A DNA stretch of 64,000 nt from the NCBI GenBank assembly GCA_922989275.2, contig OV277858.1:106068794-106132793 (forward strand), read 5' to 3'. The notes under the pieces are model-generated. The model saw only the letters and a list, made by a program, of their open reading frames with translations, made no database searches and was not told the DNA's origin. The position numbers were made by a program, and so were the translations under genes. The DNA comes from Gari tellinella (taxonomy: Eukaryota > Mollusca > Bivalvia > Cardiida > Psammobiidae). The stretch's first letter is position 1, and each line of letters starts with the position of its first letter. Below, one piece after another: positions 33,274-46,300 of the stretch.

Positions 33274-34188
33274 AACACATTTAACACCGTATTAGACACC
33301 ACTTTATAGACAGCTTTTTGCAAAACGCTCAGTCAGAGGCATCAAAAGTATCCAGTGAAGTTATCGTTTCAGAGTTGTCTTGGTCACAGTTCCCCCACGC
33401 GGGAAGTTATGAGACCTATAACATGTTAAAAGTGGGGTTATTATCCATAGAATGGTACTTGTTGGATGTTAAAAAGCTTTCCGGACAACTCGGGAAATAA
33501 GTATTGATTATCTGCCCCTGAATGCTTAATTCCAGCTACGTGTTCCCTCGGTCTATGAACATATCAGTAGGTACATGTATGCTGATGGATTTTTCTCTGC
33601 AAACCATGATGCTGATATATCCTTTTATAAGGCAGTTAATCATATCTAAGCACGTCTTTTGGTTGATCGCACTTATTGGACGAAACTTGGTATAATAATG
33701 ATTCAATCGCGAGAGGGAAAGGATTGATCGTTGTTAAACTTCTAAAATATTTCCCGATGAACTTCGTCTATTTAACAGTGAAATAAGCACGTGCCATGTT
33801 AGAGTGGTAATTTGCACATAAGAGTTAAGTGTATTGCTATTTGCTTTGAACAAGATAAGTAATTGGCATTAGTATAGATTTGGCGTGTGATTGCTTAGTC
33901 GTTTTTGTTGTTTTACACAAATTTTGTTGTTTCGATTAGATGTTGTGTTTTCATCATTGTGATGCAAGCGGATACTATTAAGTTTTGTAACTCGTAAGTT
34001 AAAGTATTATCTTTTGTCATTTGAATATATTTAGAAGTTTCAACGCTATATACTGTTGTTTAAATCAACAATTGGAATAAAATGTTCTATACCCTTGCGA
34101 AATTATTTCATAATCATTGGACAAATTGCAGGTATTAATTCCCTTATAGGGACTTGTCTATTTCACAGTGTGATTTCATTGCAGAATA
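33274..34188. other. Unassigned stretch
   Basis: No gene or repeat boundary is recognised. Confidence 0.35.
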
Positions 34189-34190
34189 TA

Positions 34191-35552
34191 CAGTAAACTC
34201 CACTTGTAACGATATCGCTAGTAACGATATATCGCTTGTAACGATACAGATCCTTCGGTCCCTGCCAGCCTTCTATATAATTCAATGTAGCTAACTCCGT
34301 TTGTAACGATATCGCTTGTTAAGATAATCTGGATGTAACGATGTTAATTTTCAGTCCCATGCCTCCAGTTTGATCGCATGTAACGATATTTTCACCTGTG
34401 TAGAGGTGCGAAGACAAATCTGGGAAAGTTGTGAAAAATATCGCTAACAAGTTTCAAACAAACAATAGTGTGTGTGCACTGCACCATGTAACCAGTCCAA
34501 TTATGAGCGTACTTACCATTACATGAGGGTTTCCAAGTTTTGTTATCTCATCAAATCACTTTGAGATGACAAAATTTCTACATGAATTCTAATATATGTT
34601 ATATTTGGTGAATAAAAATCACTACACGTTCGGTCTTTGGTTTCATTCACTCGCCCACACGATACTTAATTATTATGTGTAACGGACCTGTAATATGTAT
34701 GTGTACGGTCGGAAAGACAACGTGTTGGATTAAACTCCAAATACCAGATAATTCAACAGGTCTATAAAGGACACAAACTTTGTTTTAAATGGCATCGTCT
34801 TTGACGAGCTTGTCGGGTTGTCAAGTCAGTGATTAGAATTGTTTACCCGCATATTTGCAGACATCGGAACTCCGAAGTACTGTAGAAAAGTGTGTGTTTC
34901 ATTAGCCAATGATTATTGGGAAAGTCCGTCATTACGTCATTCTTACCAACAAAAAAGAGGTTGAAACTGCCCGAGAAGCTATGATTGGCTTACGAAAAAT
35001 ACTCGGTAGTCTACTCGTCAATTTCTGCCATTCTAAATGTTACGGAATAAACCGGGCATAGTTTGCCAGGCGTAGTATTGTGTTTATCTGTCCGAAAAAC
35101 GCTACTCGCATTTTTTTGCGAGTTTCTGGAAAAGTCACTTAATTCTTGCAGTGATCTTATTCCACTCGCAGTTTGCGAGTATGCGAGCTTAATTTAGAAC
35201 CCTGTCTGGATTAACCCATGTTCATTTCCGGTTTACTTTCGTTATCCAGTATCTATGAACAACTAGAAAGACAGTACGTAAATCATTTGTAAATAGTGAA
35301 ATAGCTGCACAATAAGTTTATTTGTGCCAATTGAAACAAAGAAATAACAACCATTAGAGTTTATAACAGGTCAGAATAGTATTTTTTTCGTTAGTCTTAA
35401 AATGCGCAGAACTTTATGTAGTAACCATTGTTTCGGATAGAACAAAATTCGGACACTGTCGTCAAGACCCACCAGATCGCTTGTAACGATGTCCGGATGT
35501 AACGATACTTATTCCACGGTCCCCTGAATATCGTTATAAGCGGAGTTTACTG
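34191..35552. mobile_element. 1362-bp pogo/Tigger-like non-autonomous element
   Basis: The left terminus CAGTAAACTCCACTTGTAAC and right terminus (reverse complement CAGTAAACTCCGCTTATAAC) are inverted and flanked by TA (34189-34190, 35553-35554). The motif GTAACGAT occurs six times in the first 230 bp and twice near the right end, plus one inverted near-copy, a dense subterminal repeat pattern. No transposase frame is present. Confidence 0.7.
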
Positions 35553-35639
35553 TACTACGATCGACACGGCGATAAGTTGTGCCATATTAGAATGGTAATT
35601 TGCAGGAAATTCGAGGAAACAAGTTAACCCTGTCCCAAA

Positions 35640-35880
35640 TAGAAGTGCCTTTTAGCGGATATGATTTATTCAGCCGCTGATGAAAATAGTTCCAATTTAA
35701 TCAGTAATGAATATGTATTATAGGGAATATTTTCTATATTATAGCACATGATAGCTTAAAGAAGGCTGAAAGTAAAGCAGAATGCGCCCTAAGGCGCATT
35801 CTGCTTTACTTTCAACCTGCTTTAGGTAGTCACCTATCTTAAATAATAGAAATAGGCTACCAGGTAAAGTGTTAAGGTGT
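35640..35880. repeat. AAGCAGAATGCGCC family element with near-perfect palindrome
   Basis: The palindrome at 35755-35825 has arms GAAAGTAAAGCAGAATGCGCC and its complement, around CTAAGG. The left block 'gatttattcagccgctgatgaaaatagttcc' and right 'aatagaaataggctaccaggtaaagtgttaa' are shared with other copies. Confidence 0.65.
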
Positions 35881-37240
35881 GTGAGCAATATGTAGCATTT
35901 TGCCATTAAACAATGGTCACTTATATAGATTTGACCATGTGATTGCTACATGTTTTGTTACATACATGTTTTAGGCAGTTTCGGATGGTTACGGTATTGT
36001 TTCATTAATGTGATACAATATAAACTTTAAATTTGAAAGCTTGCTTATGTATAGCTTTATTACATGTGAGGTAAATTGTGATATTTTAACAGTTGAATAT
36101 AAGTATCGACATGTGTTTACTATATAATATGAATAATTTCCACATATCTATATAGTCCTAGTCATTCTATCATAGATATTAGAATCTCCTGTTTACACCA
36201 CAGCTTGTTTTAATGATACTGTAATGGGCCGACGGTCGATCTCAATATAAATTCCTCGAATTAAATATTTTAATTCGAGGACAGGTGATCGTTCATTTTT
36301 GTCAGGATATCACCTGGATTTAACTTGGGGAAATTGAAGTAAAACAAGGCGAGGTTAACTTTAAATTAGACGAGCGAGGTTTATTATTTAGACCAATAAT
36401 TTTAGCAATTGGTCTAAATATTAACAAACTACTAAATTCTAATTCACTTAAACAAAAATATACTAGGTCAGGACTTCAACTAGGTCTATATCTGTTAGAT
36501 CTAAATCTATTATCATGTATTCTACAACTCTCGTCAACTGAATTCACGGGCTACACCAACATAGACCCGTCAGGTCTAAACAGAGTCTGCTCAGAAGTCC
36601 GTGAGTGTGGAGATTCATCTCCTGATATACCCACTCAGGATCTACCAGCAATCGGCTTGCGCCAGCGGATTACTGGTACCAGCAAGTCGCTGGTGCTGGT
36701 GTCACCAAAGCAACACCAGCAAGAAAAGGACGAAAATAAACAACTGTTGAAATGACGTCATCAAGCTCAATATCGACGAGAGTTGTTTACAAAAATAGAA
36801 CGTGGCATATTCCCACCAATATTTCAATCTTACATTTGATTGAAGAGATCAGATTAATAATATTTAAACTTGAAATGATTTCCGTCTGTACTGTTTTTAA
36901 AGGTTGCAATTTTTACAGTGTAGTTAATATTATGAAACACAGGAAATAATGAAATAGTAAATAATGCCATTTAATTCAAATTTAAAACGTGATTGGACCC
37001 AAAATCGATCACTCCAAACAAGTTTAAACATCTCACATCAGGTTTATGGTGAGAACTTAATCTGACCTTTATGCTATTTAAACATGACATAGTGTATTGA
37101 CAAAATCGATCACATGTGCTATCCCATCCTCTTTTGTAATATGACAAGTAGATTGGGTTTCGATGTTGATAAGCACCAAGTGTTACACTACGATGTCTTC
37201 AAATGCAAAGAAGATACGATAAAATTTGGTGTTTATCAAT
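35881..37240. other. 3' flank of the transporter gene
   Basis: No gene is recognised. A 27-bp perfect palindrome around CCTCGAATTAAATATTTAAT lies at about 36255-36282. A poly(A) site for the gene ending at 37249 is not obvious. Confidence 0.4.
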
Positions 37241-37248
37241 AGAAGTAT

Positions 37249-37392
37249 TCATATTTTTGTATCAATGTCAAAACTGACAACATTTGCATCGTATGAATTG
37301 TAATCAGCTTGGAGCCATCTGTAGTTGCCGCTGTACCATCGCGGGTGGATTTGATGCTTCTTGAGGGTCGGTACCAGCAGTTGCTGCCAACG
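37249..37392 (-). CDS. SLC6 exon 13 (C-terminal tail)
   Basis: The acceptor ATCATTGTAG|CGTTGGC opens a phase-0 frame [20 protein letters not shown], then [12 protein letters not shown], ending at TGA (37251-37249). The W..LL.P....HPRW pattern resembles family tails, and the length of 47 codons fits. This is the least certain exon because the pyrimidine tract is weak. Confidence 0.62.
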   Translation of the reverse strand, partial: RWQQLLVPTLKKHQIHPRWYSGNYRWLQADYNSYDANVVSFDIDTKI

Positions 37393-40300
37393 CTACAATG
37401 ATAATTAAAGGTATTTTAATTTTAATTTTAATAGAACGAAATACCTTCTACATTTTCAGCCTAAATATTTTATGATGCTGAACTTGATTCTACATGTAAG
37501 CGCCGTCTACGGACGTTTGGTTGCCCTATTCTTGATTGACCCATGATATATTTATTGGCATCGGGTTTCAACTTAAGTGTACCTTATTGTCGGTTACCTA
37601 TTGTTGTCATCCTGTATTGCAAATTGACTCTGAGACACTAAGCCTTAATAACAGGGATCTTGAAACACTGTTATCTATATCTATATGGAGTGGACTTGAA
37701 AACTGTATTCTTCATACATATAGTACACTGTTTGTAAAGGACGAGTTTATTCATATTAAAAATTCAATGGGTTCAACTCAAGTCACTATATTTTGATACA
37801 TAGATTGTTAATACGTTTTTCGTTTAAGAATAAGGGGCCCGTTTAAAAAAACTTCGTACGACATTAACGGTCGTAAGTCAAAACTTTAAAATGATTTAAT
37901 TCATTATTTCTTTATCTAATCCTTTCTTGGAACATCTCTTTGTTATCGTTTTGAAAATTAGTTGGATAAGTAAATTATCATTGAGACTTATATAATCTGA
38001 CTTACGACAGCATTTATTGTACGAAGTTTCATGACACGAAACCCGGTTCGTAGTCAGATAATAGTGTACAATGTTCGTATATGATAAATTTTAATATTAA
38101 TAGGTACAGCTTTTGTAAAAGGCATATAAAATGTATTTTTGGGTCAAAGATTTAATTAACACCATGCAAGAAGTATGCAACATATAATTTTATTAGTACA
38201 AGTGGGTTTAATTCCAAAACCTTTAAGAAACAGATATGATTCTGAGATCCTTTTTCGACTAAATGAAAGTTTGATTGTGAGGATACAATAAACAAAAGTA
38301 TCCGGGTAACAGATAACTGCTAAGAAGATAATAAGAAGCGTATGGAAGAGTGGGTTTTACGTAACTTTGACACAAAATCATATAACACCGATGAATGATG
38401 AGGGATAATGAAATGATGAAAATTTCAGGAAGATGATTTCGGACAAACACACTCGTTGCGAAGCAGCGCATGGGATCAAAACCACCGACCTGCCTTTCTT
38501 TTAGTTCTTAGCAGAGGGGATAATCTTAATCAAATAAAGGGGTACAAGTACTTCGCATCAAACTGTAGGGCATTGTTAAATTTCTAAAGAACAGGATAAA
38601 AATATAATACTTACCTGTGTTAATGAACCTTGGACTCTGAGAAGACGGTAAATCATAGTAGCCGGAATACAGATAACTGATGAGAGAATAATGAGAATCC
38701 CTGCTACCGTTACCCACGTGGGGTATTGGTACTTCTCATCAAACTGTAATGGCCTAAATTCGATCAGTTGGAAAACGAAGATAGTCTGCAAATATATAGA
38801 AAAGTTGACGTTATCTCCTTTATGAAATTCTGAAAGAAACCAATTATCTTAAATTTTTTCTCATGTTTAATCATATTCTATCAAGAGTGTTCAATTATGC
38901 CACTGGGGTCCTTTTTTGACCCGATCCCGGGACATAAAACCATTCTCTCCATCTTTCAGCTATACTCTATTGAACGCAATATGACCCACGGGCATCTGGT
39001 TTATTACTCCAGGAAAATGGACTGTCCCTAATCAGAAGGCTTATCAAAGAGTTGTGATATCTGTGTCTTATATCTTCTTCGGTGTTAGAGTATAATAATA
39101 ACTGTTTCGAAATAAGTGTAGAATCAGATCTGGCAGCTATTGGATAAGCTATTCTATCAGGATCTGCGTTGTTTAACGAGAACTTGATTTTCTTACACGG
39201 TCTATTATCAATACCAAAACTGTTTGAAAATAGTAGTGTTGTCAATATTGGCAGCAAAGAGGTTAGAAAAGAATACAAAACACGATTTCCGTACTCGAAC
39301 ATACACGTGTTTTCAAGTTAAACATCGCAATTACAAGGTTTATTTGAAACGAGTTATAAATATGAAAGGTCGAGTCGTCTTAAACGAGTTCGAGTAACAT
39401 CAAGAAATAAAAGCAATCAATTAAAAAGTGCATCATTGGTTTCAAATGATTTTCAGTAAGAACCTTCAAAGGTCCGTTCCATTATAAAGGGCAAAGGCAG
39501 TCACTCACGCTACTCACGACTCTACTTGGTTCAAAACAATAGTGTACGGTTTTGTATATGAAAACTCATACCAGTGTTGCCACAGGCACGGTAAACTTCC
39601 AACAAATCTTCATGTAGGATTCAAATTTCCTTCCACACATCAGCTCAAACGCGTCATAATATCTATCGGCGCCTAGAATAGAGAAATAAATTAAGACAGC
39701 CATTGAATCATGAATAAATGTTGCGGGTTGTAATACTTTTATGTTTCCGCTTGAACATCAACCATTGTAACATTAAGTAAAGACCCATAACCATTTCGTA
39801 AAGATTTCTTACTTTAAGAGTCTTCAAAGAAATAAAGTACATGTACAGTTGTTCTGAAATATGGTTGAAAATACTGCCTTTTAGCGAAATACGATAAAAA
39901 ATGTCTTATTAATCGCAGTTGCCGTATAATATTTGGCTGTGACAAACACAATGAAATAGTTTATTATACAAAGGTTGCATGTCGAGAAGTTTGGATTCTC
40001 GTAAGTAGTCAAAATGACAGTCATTTAAGCTTATCTATTGCAAATGTTCCTACATGTATTGGGAGAGAATTAAATTAGCATTTCAAACCTTTAAGAAGCA
40101 TTCTGCTTCACTTTCAGCCTGCTTTGAGCTACTATCTGCTGGGATATAAAACAGTTCTTATTGTACATATTCTTGACTGTATAAATTGGAAATATCGTCT
40201 TCGGTAGAGGAATAAATCGAAGGCGTAAAAAGGCACAATATTTGGAGAAATATGTTAAACATAACTGTCGGCTGTTACATAAATAATAATAGCAAAGTCA

Positions 40301-43300
40301 GTGTGTCAACGGTTTCGCTTAACAATAGCATAGATCCTGCACCTAAGGTTCACCACAAAATACTCACCAAATACCCAGCCTATAGCTATCGCTTCGAAGA
40401 AGACAGTTATCAACAGAACAAGTCCCGTTACAGCGTAGTAGTCAATGAACTTGAATACGTAAACCCCGCCCTGAAAAAGTCAAACAAATATACAAGTATA
40501 TGAGAATATGCATTAGGTACAGTGGCGAAAACGTTTTTCTTTCCCAATAAACGCATTTATGTTCAAACTATTATTTCCAGTGCAAACAGGTTGGAGCCAG
40601 ATCAGACGCCGGGTAACCCGGCGTCTGATCAGGCTCCAAACTGTTTGCCGCTCAGATAAAAATGAAACGTCAGAATTGTCAAGATGTTGTACTTTTCTAT
40701 ATTTAAGTGTTTTGCGTTTGCGCTTCGTTTGCGTTTAAACGGGAAAGAATAATGTATTCTCCACTGTAACAAATATTAAGCAAAACTCTAAGTGACAAAG
40801 AATCATTGTAATGAAACACTACACCAAATAAAACACAGCATTGGAGCTTGATTAAGTTAAACGTATGACTCCGCCGCCGTAAACGGATAAATGTTATCTT
40901 TATTTCTTCTTCTCTTCGTCGTCATTCGAAGGCAAAAAGGAAGATGTCATTGTTTACGTGGCAAACATTGTATCAGAAAACTTTCAAGGAAGCTCGAAAC
41001 GCTTCTGCTTGTCCGGTTTTAAACTTTTTTCATAAATTAGAATCAGTTTTTGTCTCATATTGCTTTAAATGGTTCATACTCTGATCAGTTATACTGTGTT
41101 TTAATCTATGTGATTCCAAATAAATAAAATAAAATAAAATTTAGATATGACTTTAGTTTGTTAATAAAAAAAAATGATGAATACTTGCATACCTCTGTTA
41201 CCATTGACAGTCCAAGAAGAAAGGACATTATACAATAGGCACCTAGAAACAGCATACGGTTTCTTGGTTTGTACAGCGTTCGAGGGAAAAGCTCCATAAG
41301 AGACCCAACCAGACGTTCTATCCCAACGAACTGAAAACCGGAAAACAAATAATGATACAAGTAAATCTTTTAACGTATTATCGTTTCGTTTTCGTTTTCG
41401 TTTCAGAACTTTTAAGAACATTTTGAAATAATAGCAAAATAGTTTGTCCGTTCAAATAACATAAAATGAAATTCTTAAACAATAAGCAAATAAACAGGTG
41501 CTTCATTTTACACTCAAGTCAAGAATTTTGATATAGATAGTACGCTGAGTACCTGAGTATGTCGTTTGCATATTGCCGTAAACATTGTCACAGGTTTGAA
41601 CTAGAAGTCCTAATTCCAACTAATAAACCCTTGATCAAATTGCCATATGCTTCATATTATATAAAATGCCTCCTGGATCCAACATGTTTGCAATTACTAG
41701 TCAATCATCATTAACTGGATAAGGGTTATCTGTACTCATGGAACAGGGCTTTGACAGATAAATGAGCTTCCGCAATGGTCTTGGTTTAACAAGTAGCTGC
41801 ATGCCTATATTTAAGTTCACCGTCTAAAGACAATCCCATTGTATTACAGTTGTTTTCATATACTTCCGAAGACTTTTACTTCGTAAAATAGGTTAATTGC
41901 TTCATTTCACAGATAAATTTAGTTACTTACGCTTTCGAGTCTGTATCAATTCAAAATACTTGTGCGAAATGTATAAGTATGAAATGAAATCTGTTCATGT
42001 AAATATTAGAAAGAAAGTATGTTGAGAAAATGTTTTTCTTGTTTGATACAATGTAAATATAGGAATCAAAAGTACTGGGATTGTCTTAGATAAATGCTGA
42101 CGAATTGTTAATAGCCGGGTGCAATACATATGTAAACCTTTATTATATGCCTTCCTGTGATACCGAGCGTTCCAACGTGTACTTCTTATATTGTACTGTT
42201 TGAATTTTACTCTGACGCCGTTTTCGGTAAGTGTGACGTCAAGTAGTCATGTTGACTCACATGTTACAGTTTTACATTATGCTTAGTGACATAAAATAGT
42301 TCTGGATATAACATTATTTAAACAACTATATGATAGTTAGTTGTATATTTTAGGCATATAAAAACCACACTACCAGTTCAGGGTGCGACACAGGGCGTAG
42401 TATTTAGCTTTTGACGTTCGTTCTTGACAGAAACAGCCGATCAGACTAGCACCAAAGGCGCAATACATCGCCCTTTATCGCACCGTCAACTGACAATGTG
42501 TTTAATAATCCTTTCTTGCAGCTCAAAAGAGTTTGACTGGATAGAATAACCAGTTTACAACGAGTTTGACCCCCAAGTATCATGTTTACCAGACTATCTA
42601 GTCCAACGAAAAGAATAAGAATGAAGAACAGCGCAGCCCATAATGACGACAGTGGTAGTTGTGTTATGGCCTTAGGGTAAGCAATGAACACTAAGCCTGG
42701 GCCTGAAATATCACGTAAAGGAAATTGATAATTAAGAGGTTAACACATCAAATCCATTCAAATTATTTGTAAACCGTTTGACATAGCCAGTATCATAACC
42801 ATTGATAATTAGGCTCAATTAAAGCAAACTAGTCAAGTTCATAGACTTTAAATGCGTAAAGATTCCAAGTGAGGCGATTGTACTTCATATTTACATTTAT
42901 TAGTCGGTGCTCCTTTTACAAACATTCGTCGGTTAAACAAGCAGTTTGATATTGTTTTCAACCAAACAGTTAGTCCCTTACTAAATCTGGCGTAACTAAA
43001 ACAAGTTTCTCACACATTTCCGTCTAATCGTTATCAATATATTCTTAACAAGCTTTTTTGGTTAATTAGCCCTGAGGTTATAAAAAGTATGAGTGTCAAA
43101 TATTTCAGATCTAGAGTAAATTGACGACTTTTAAGTGCAAGGAGACTTTATCGTCACCCTGTAGTCGTTCTGGTAAATGTACTTTGAGCAAATGTACTCA
43201 AATACCTTTCTTTTGAGTAGTTTGCATTCACCAATTACCTGCTGAAACAACGTTTTCTATTGGCTGTCCTAGTTCTTTGGCCATAAATCCGAGGACCGAG

Positions 43301-46300
43301 AAGACACAAAATCCTCCAAATATGCTAGTAGCATAGTTGACACAAACTATTAGGATGCCGTTCCTAAAATTAAATTTGGTATAAACAACAACGTTAACCA
43401 AAATAATAAAGTGACGGGCGTGATCTTTGTATTATGTCATACTTACACTATAGTACTATTGCGTACGTGCCAACAGAACTGAAACGGAATGTATGCAAAC
43501 ATCATTGTCAACCTTCACATGACTCGCTAGGGGTACGTGACCGTACCGCGAATTTCAAATTTCCCTATGATATCAATACTTCTTGATTTATCGTGCAATG
43601 GAGTTATACATTGAGCTCTCCTTTATATTGGATCCTTGATATTGAAAAACTTGTAAACATGTTAATCTCACAGTTGATATGGAGCGCCGTTGTTGTCTAC
43701 TGTTGTCTTATTGTTTTGTTCAAAAGGAGACCTGTTATCTCAAATGTTCATGCAATTTTGTCGAAGCGTTTGACTACAGAATGTCTTTTTATGTTAAACA
43801 TCAATGCTTATAAGTTACAAATTCAATTCATCTTGTTAATGAGCAATGTGGTATGCCAATTCACAGTGTTGACTTGTCCAAACTGTGTATTATCAAGTTC
43901 AACATCGGTCCGTCTAAAGACCCCATACCTCCCCAAACTTATCCAAACCTCCCAAAACCACTTTTAAAAGCAAGTTTTTATAATTCTAGCAGATTGTAGC
44001 TTAAAGCAGACTGAAAGTAAGGCAGAATGCGCCTTAAGGCGCATTCTGCTTTACTTTCAACCTGCTTTAAGAGAATACTTGTCTTCAAAACCAGGAACAG
44101 GCTATTAGGATAGTGAGTTAATATTTAGAGGTAACTGTGTAAAGTGATCTTAAGTTTTGTTAGCGTTGTTCCCCTTGAAAAGAAAAACATCGAATATTTA
44201 ACGGACCCGTTCAACATCTTTGTTATAACAATAATAAAGTTATCACAAAGCAGTTTCATCTTGTCAAGTTGCAATGTAAATTTGTCTATATGATCTACTT
44301 GCCGATAAAATCCCCCGCACATCTGAGATTCAACATTAACACCGCTCACGAATGCTTCGAGCGGTGTTAATCCCCCGTGAGATCAGTTGGCTGACGAAGT
44401 CAGTCCAAGGAACTCGGACGAAAGTTACCAGGTACAGATTTTCTTATTATTGTGTGTACAATTGAAAGGTTTAGAAATTAAAAGATATGAATATTACCAC
44501 ATAGTTCAATATCCATCAAAATTTACAATGTACATGTTGTTATGTCAGTATGTACATGCAGTGTTAATTTCTCTAAATTATGTATTATGTTGGCAATTGT
44601 TGACATAATAACATAACTGTTGAACATGATAAACTGCTCGCATCGGAAAGCAGTCCCGGTCGCTTTAAAATGTTTAATACAACAGGGGGTCATCGGGAGT
44701 CACCATAAACGGTTTATTCAATGTTTACACTACATGTATATCTTGACATAACAACACGTGCGTTTAACATGATAATACATCAAACAGACAAGTTTACATC
44801 GCTCTTTGATAAGACGAGACTACTTTGTAACATGAAAACATAGGTGTTGAATATGATAAGACAGAACGTAAACTAGTTAACACTATATATTGAAATAACA
44901 AAACATGCATTTAGCATCCCCGATTACTCAGTTGTTAAAGCGTCCGCTTTCGAGGCAGGAGATAGAAGGTTCAATATCCGGCCGGGTCATACCAGACATA
45001 ATTGTTAAAACGGTACTAGTAGCTCCCCTTGCCTGGCGCTCGGCATTATAAAGGGAGTACTAGGATAGGTAAAATATCATAAAGACAAGTTTACCTCACT
45101 CTTTGACAATACGAGACTGGTTTATAACATAAAAACATATGTATTGAACATGATAAGACATAATTTAGACAAGGCAACATTATACATTCACATAACAACT
45201 CGTGCATTTACATGATAACATATCGTTTGAACAAGTTCACATAGCTCTTTGACAAGATGAGACTTCTCTGTAACATTAGAACATAAACTTTGGACACGAT
45301 AAGACAGCGTTTTGACAAGTCAACATTTATATTGATGTAACAACGCGTGCATTTAACATACTAACACATCGTAGGGACACGTTCACATAACTTGACAAGA
45401 TAAAACTGTTTTTAACTACATAACATAAGCATTGAAAGTAAAAATACATAATATAGACAATTCAATATGGTACATTGACTTAACAGCAAATGCATTTAAC
45501 ATGATATTGTTGTGTTTTATTAACCTGTCAAAATTTAAATAATTATACGCTGGCTGAACACGCTATATATAGCTTCGGTTGATATCGATTGTTTACGCTA
45601 CGTGTACGGGTAGGTCAGGGTTGAAACATAAAGTTCATATTTTGAATAAGATTTGGGTACCTATATGTTATCGTGGTCGAGACAGTACAGCAGTGTTTTA
45701 CTAAGTACATGGAAGGCCACGAGTTCGATACCCAGCGGAAGTATTTTTTATTTACTTTTTTATTATTTGGTGTAAACGAGTCAGCAAGAAGGAGAAGCCG
45801 AATGATTGAACATCCCTTTGGATCTGATTTTTGATAATAGTCATTCACGGAGACAGTAATTATACACATGTCCCATACAATCAGTAAATACCACGATCAG
45901 AGGATTACTGAATGAGCCTTTTGATCAGGGATACATTGTTTGCCATTTTTTATTTGTCATACATTGACAAGAATTAATTTAAAACGGAAAGAGTCAATTA
46001 AAAGATTCAGTGATAAATGAGTTAAGGCATTTGTTATCTAGCAGTAAGAGACCACAGCGGATAACATTTTACATGTACATATACATCTAAAACGTTCAAT
46101 AGTTTACAAAGTGTAACATTTAGGTTACCTATGGCACACTTTGCATTTTAGATCTCTATGTTGAACAATTCAAGTAAACCAAATGTTTGAAAAACAAAAT
46201 TATTGTAATTAAAAACAAACACTAACGGGGAACGAACCCACAACCTGTTAACCTTTTACAAGTAACTTTGGACTCTACCAATTACAATAACTCGATTATT

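Noticed and set aside
43593..43967. 124-codon plus-strand open frame
   Set aside because: It is antisense within intron 6 of the transporter, has no domain, and its composition looks random.
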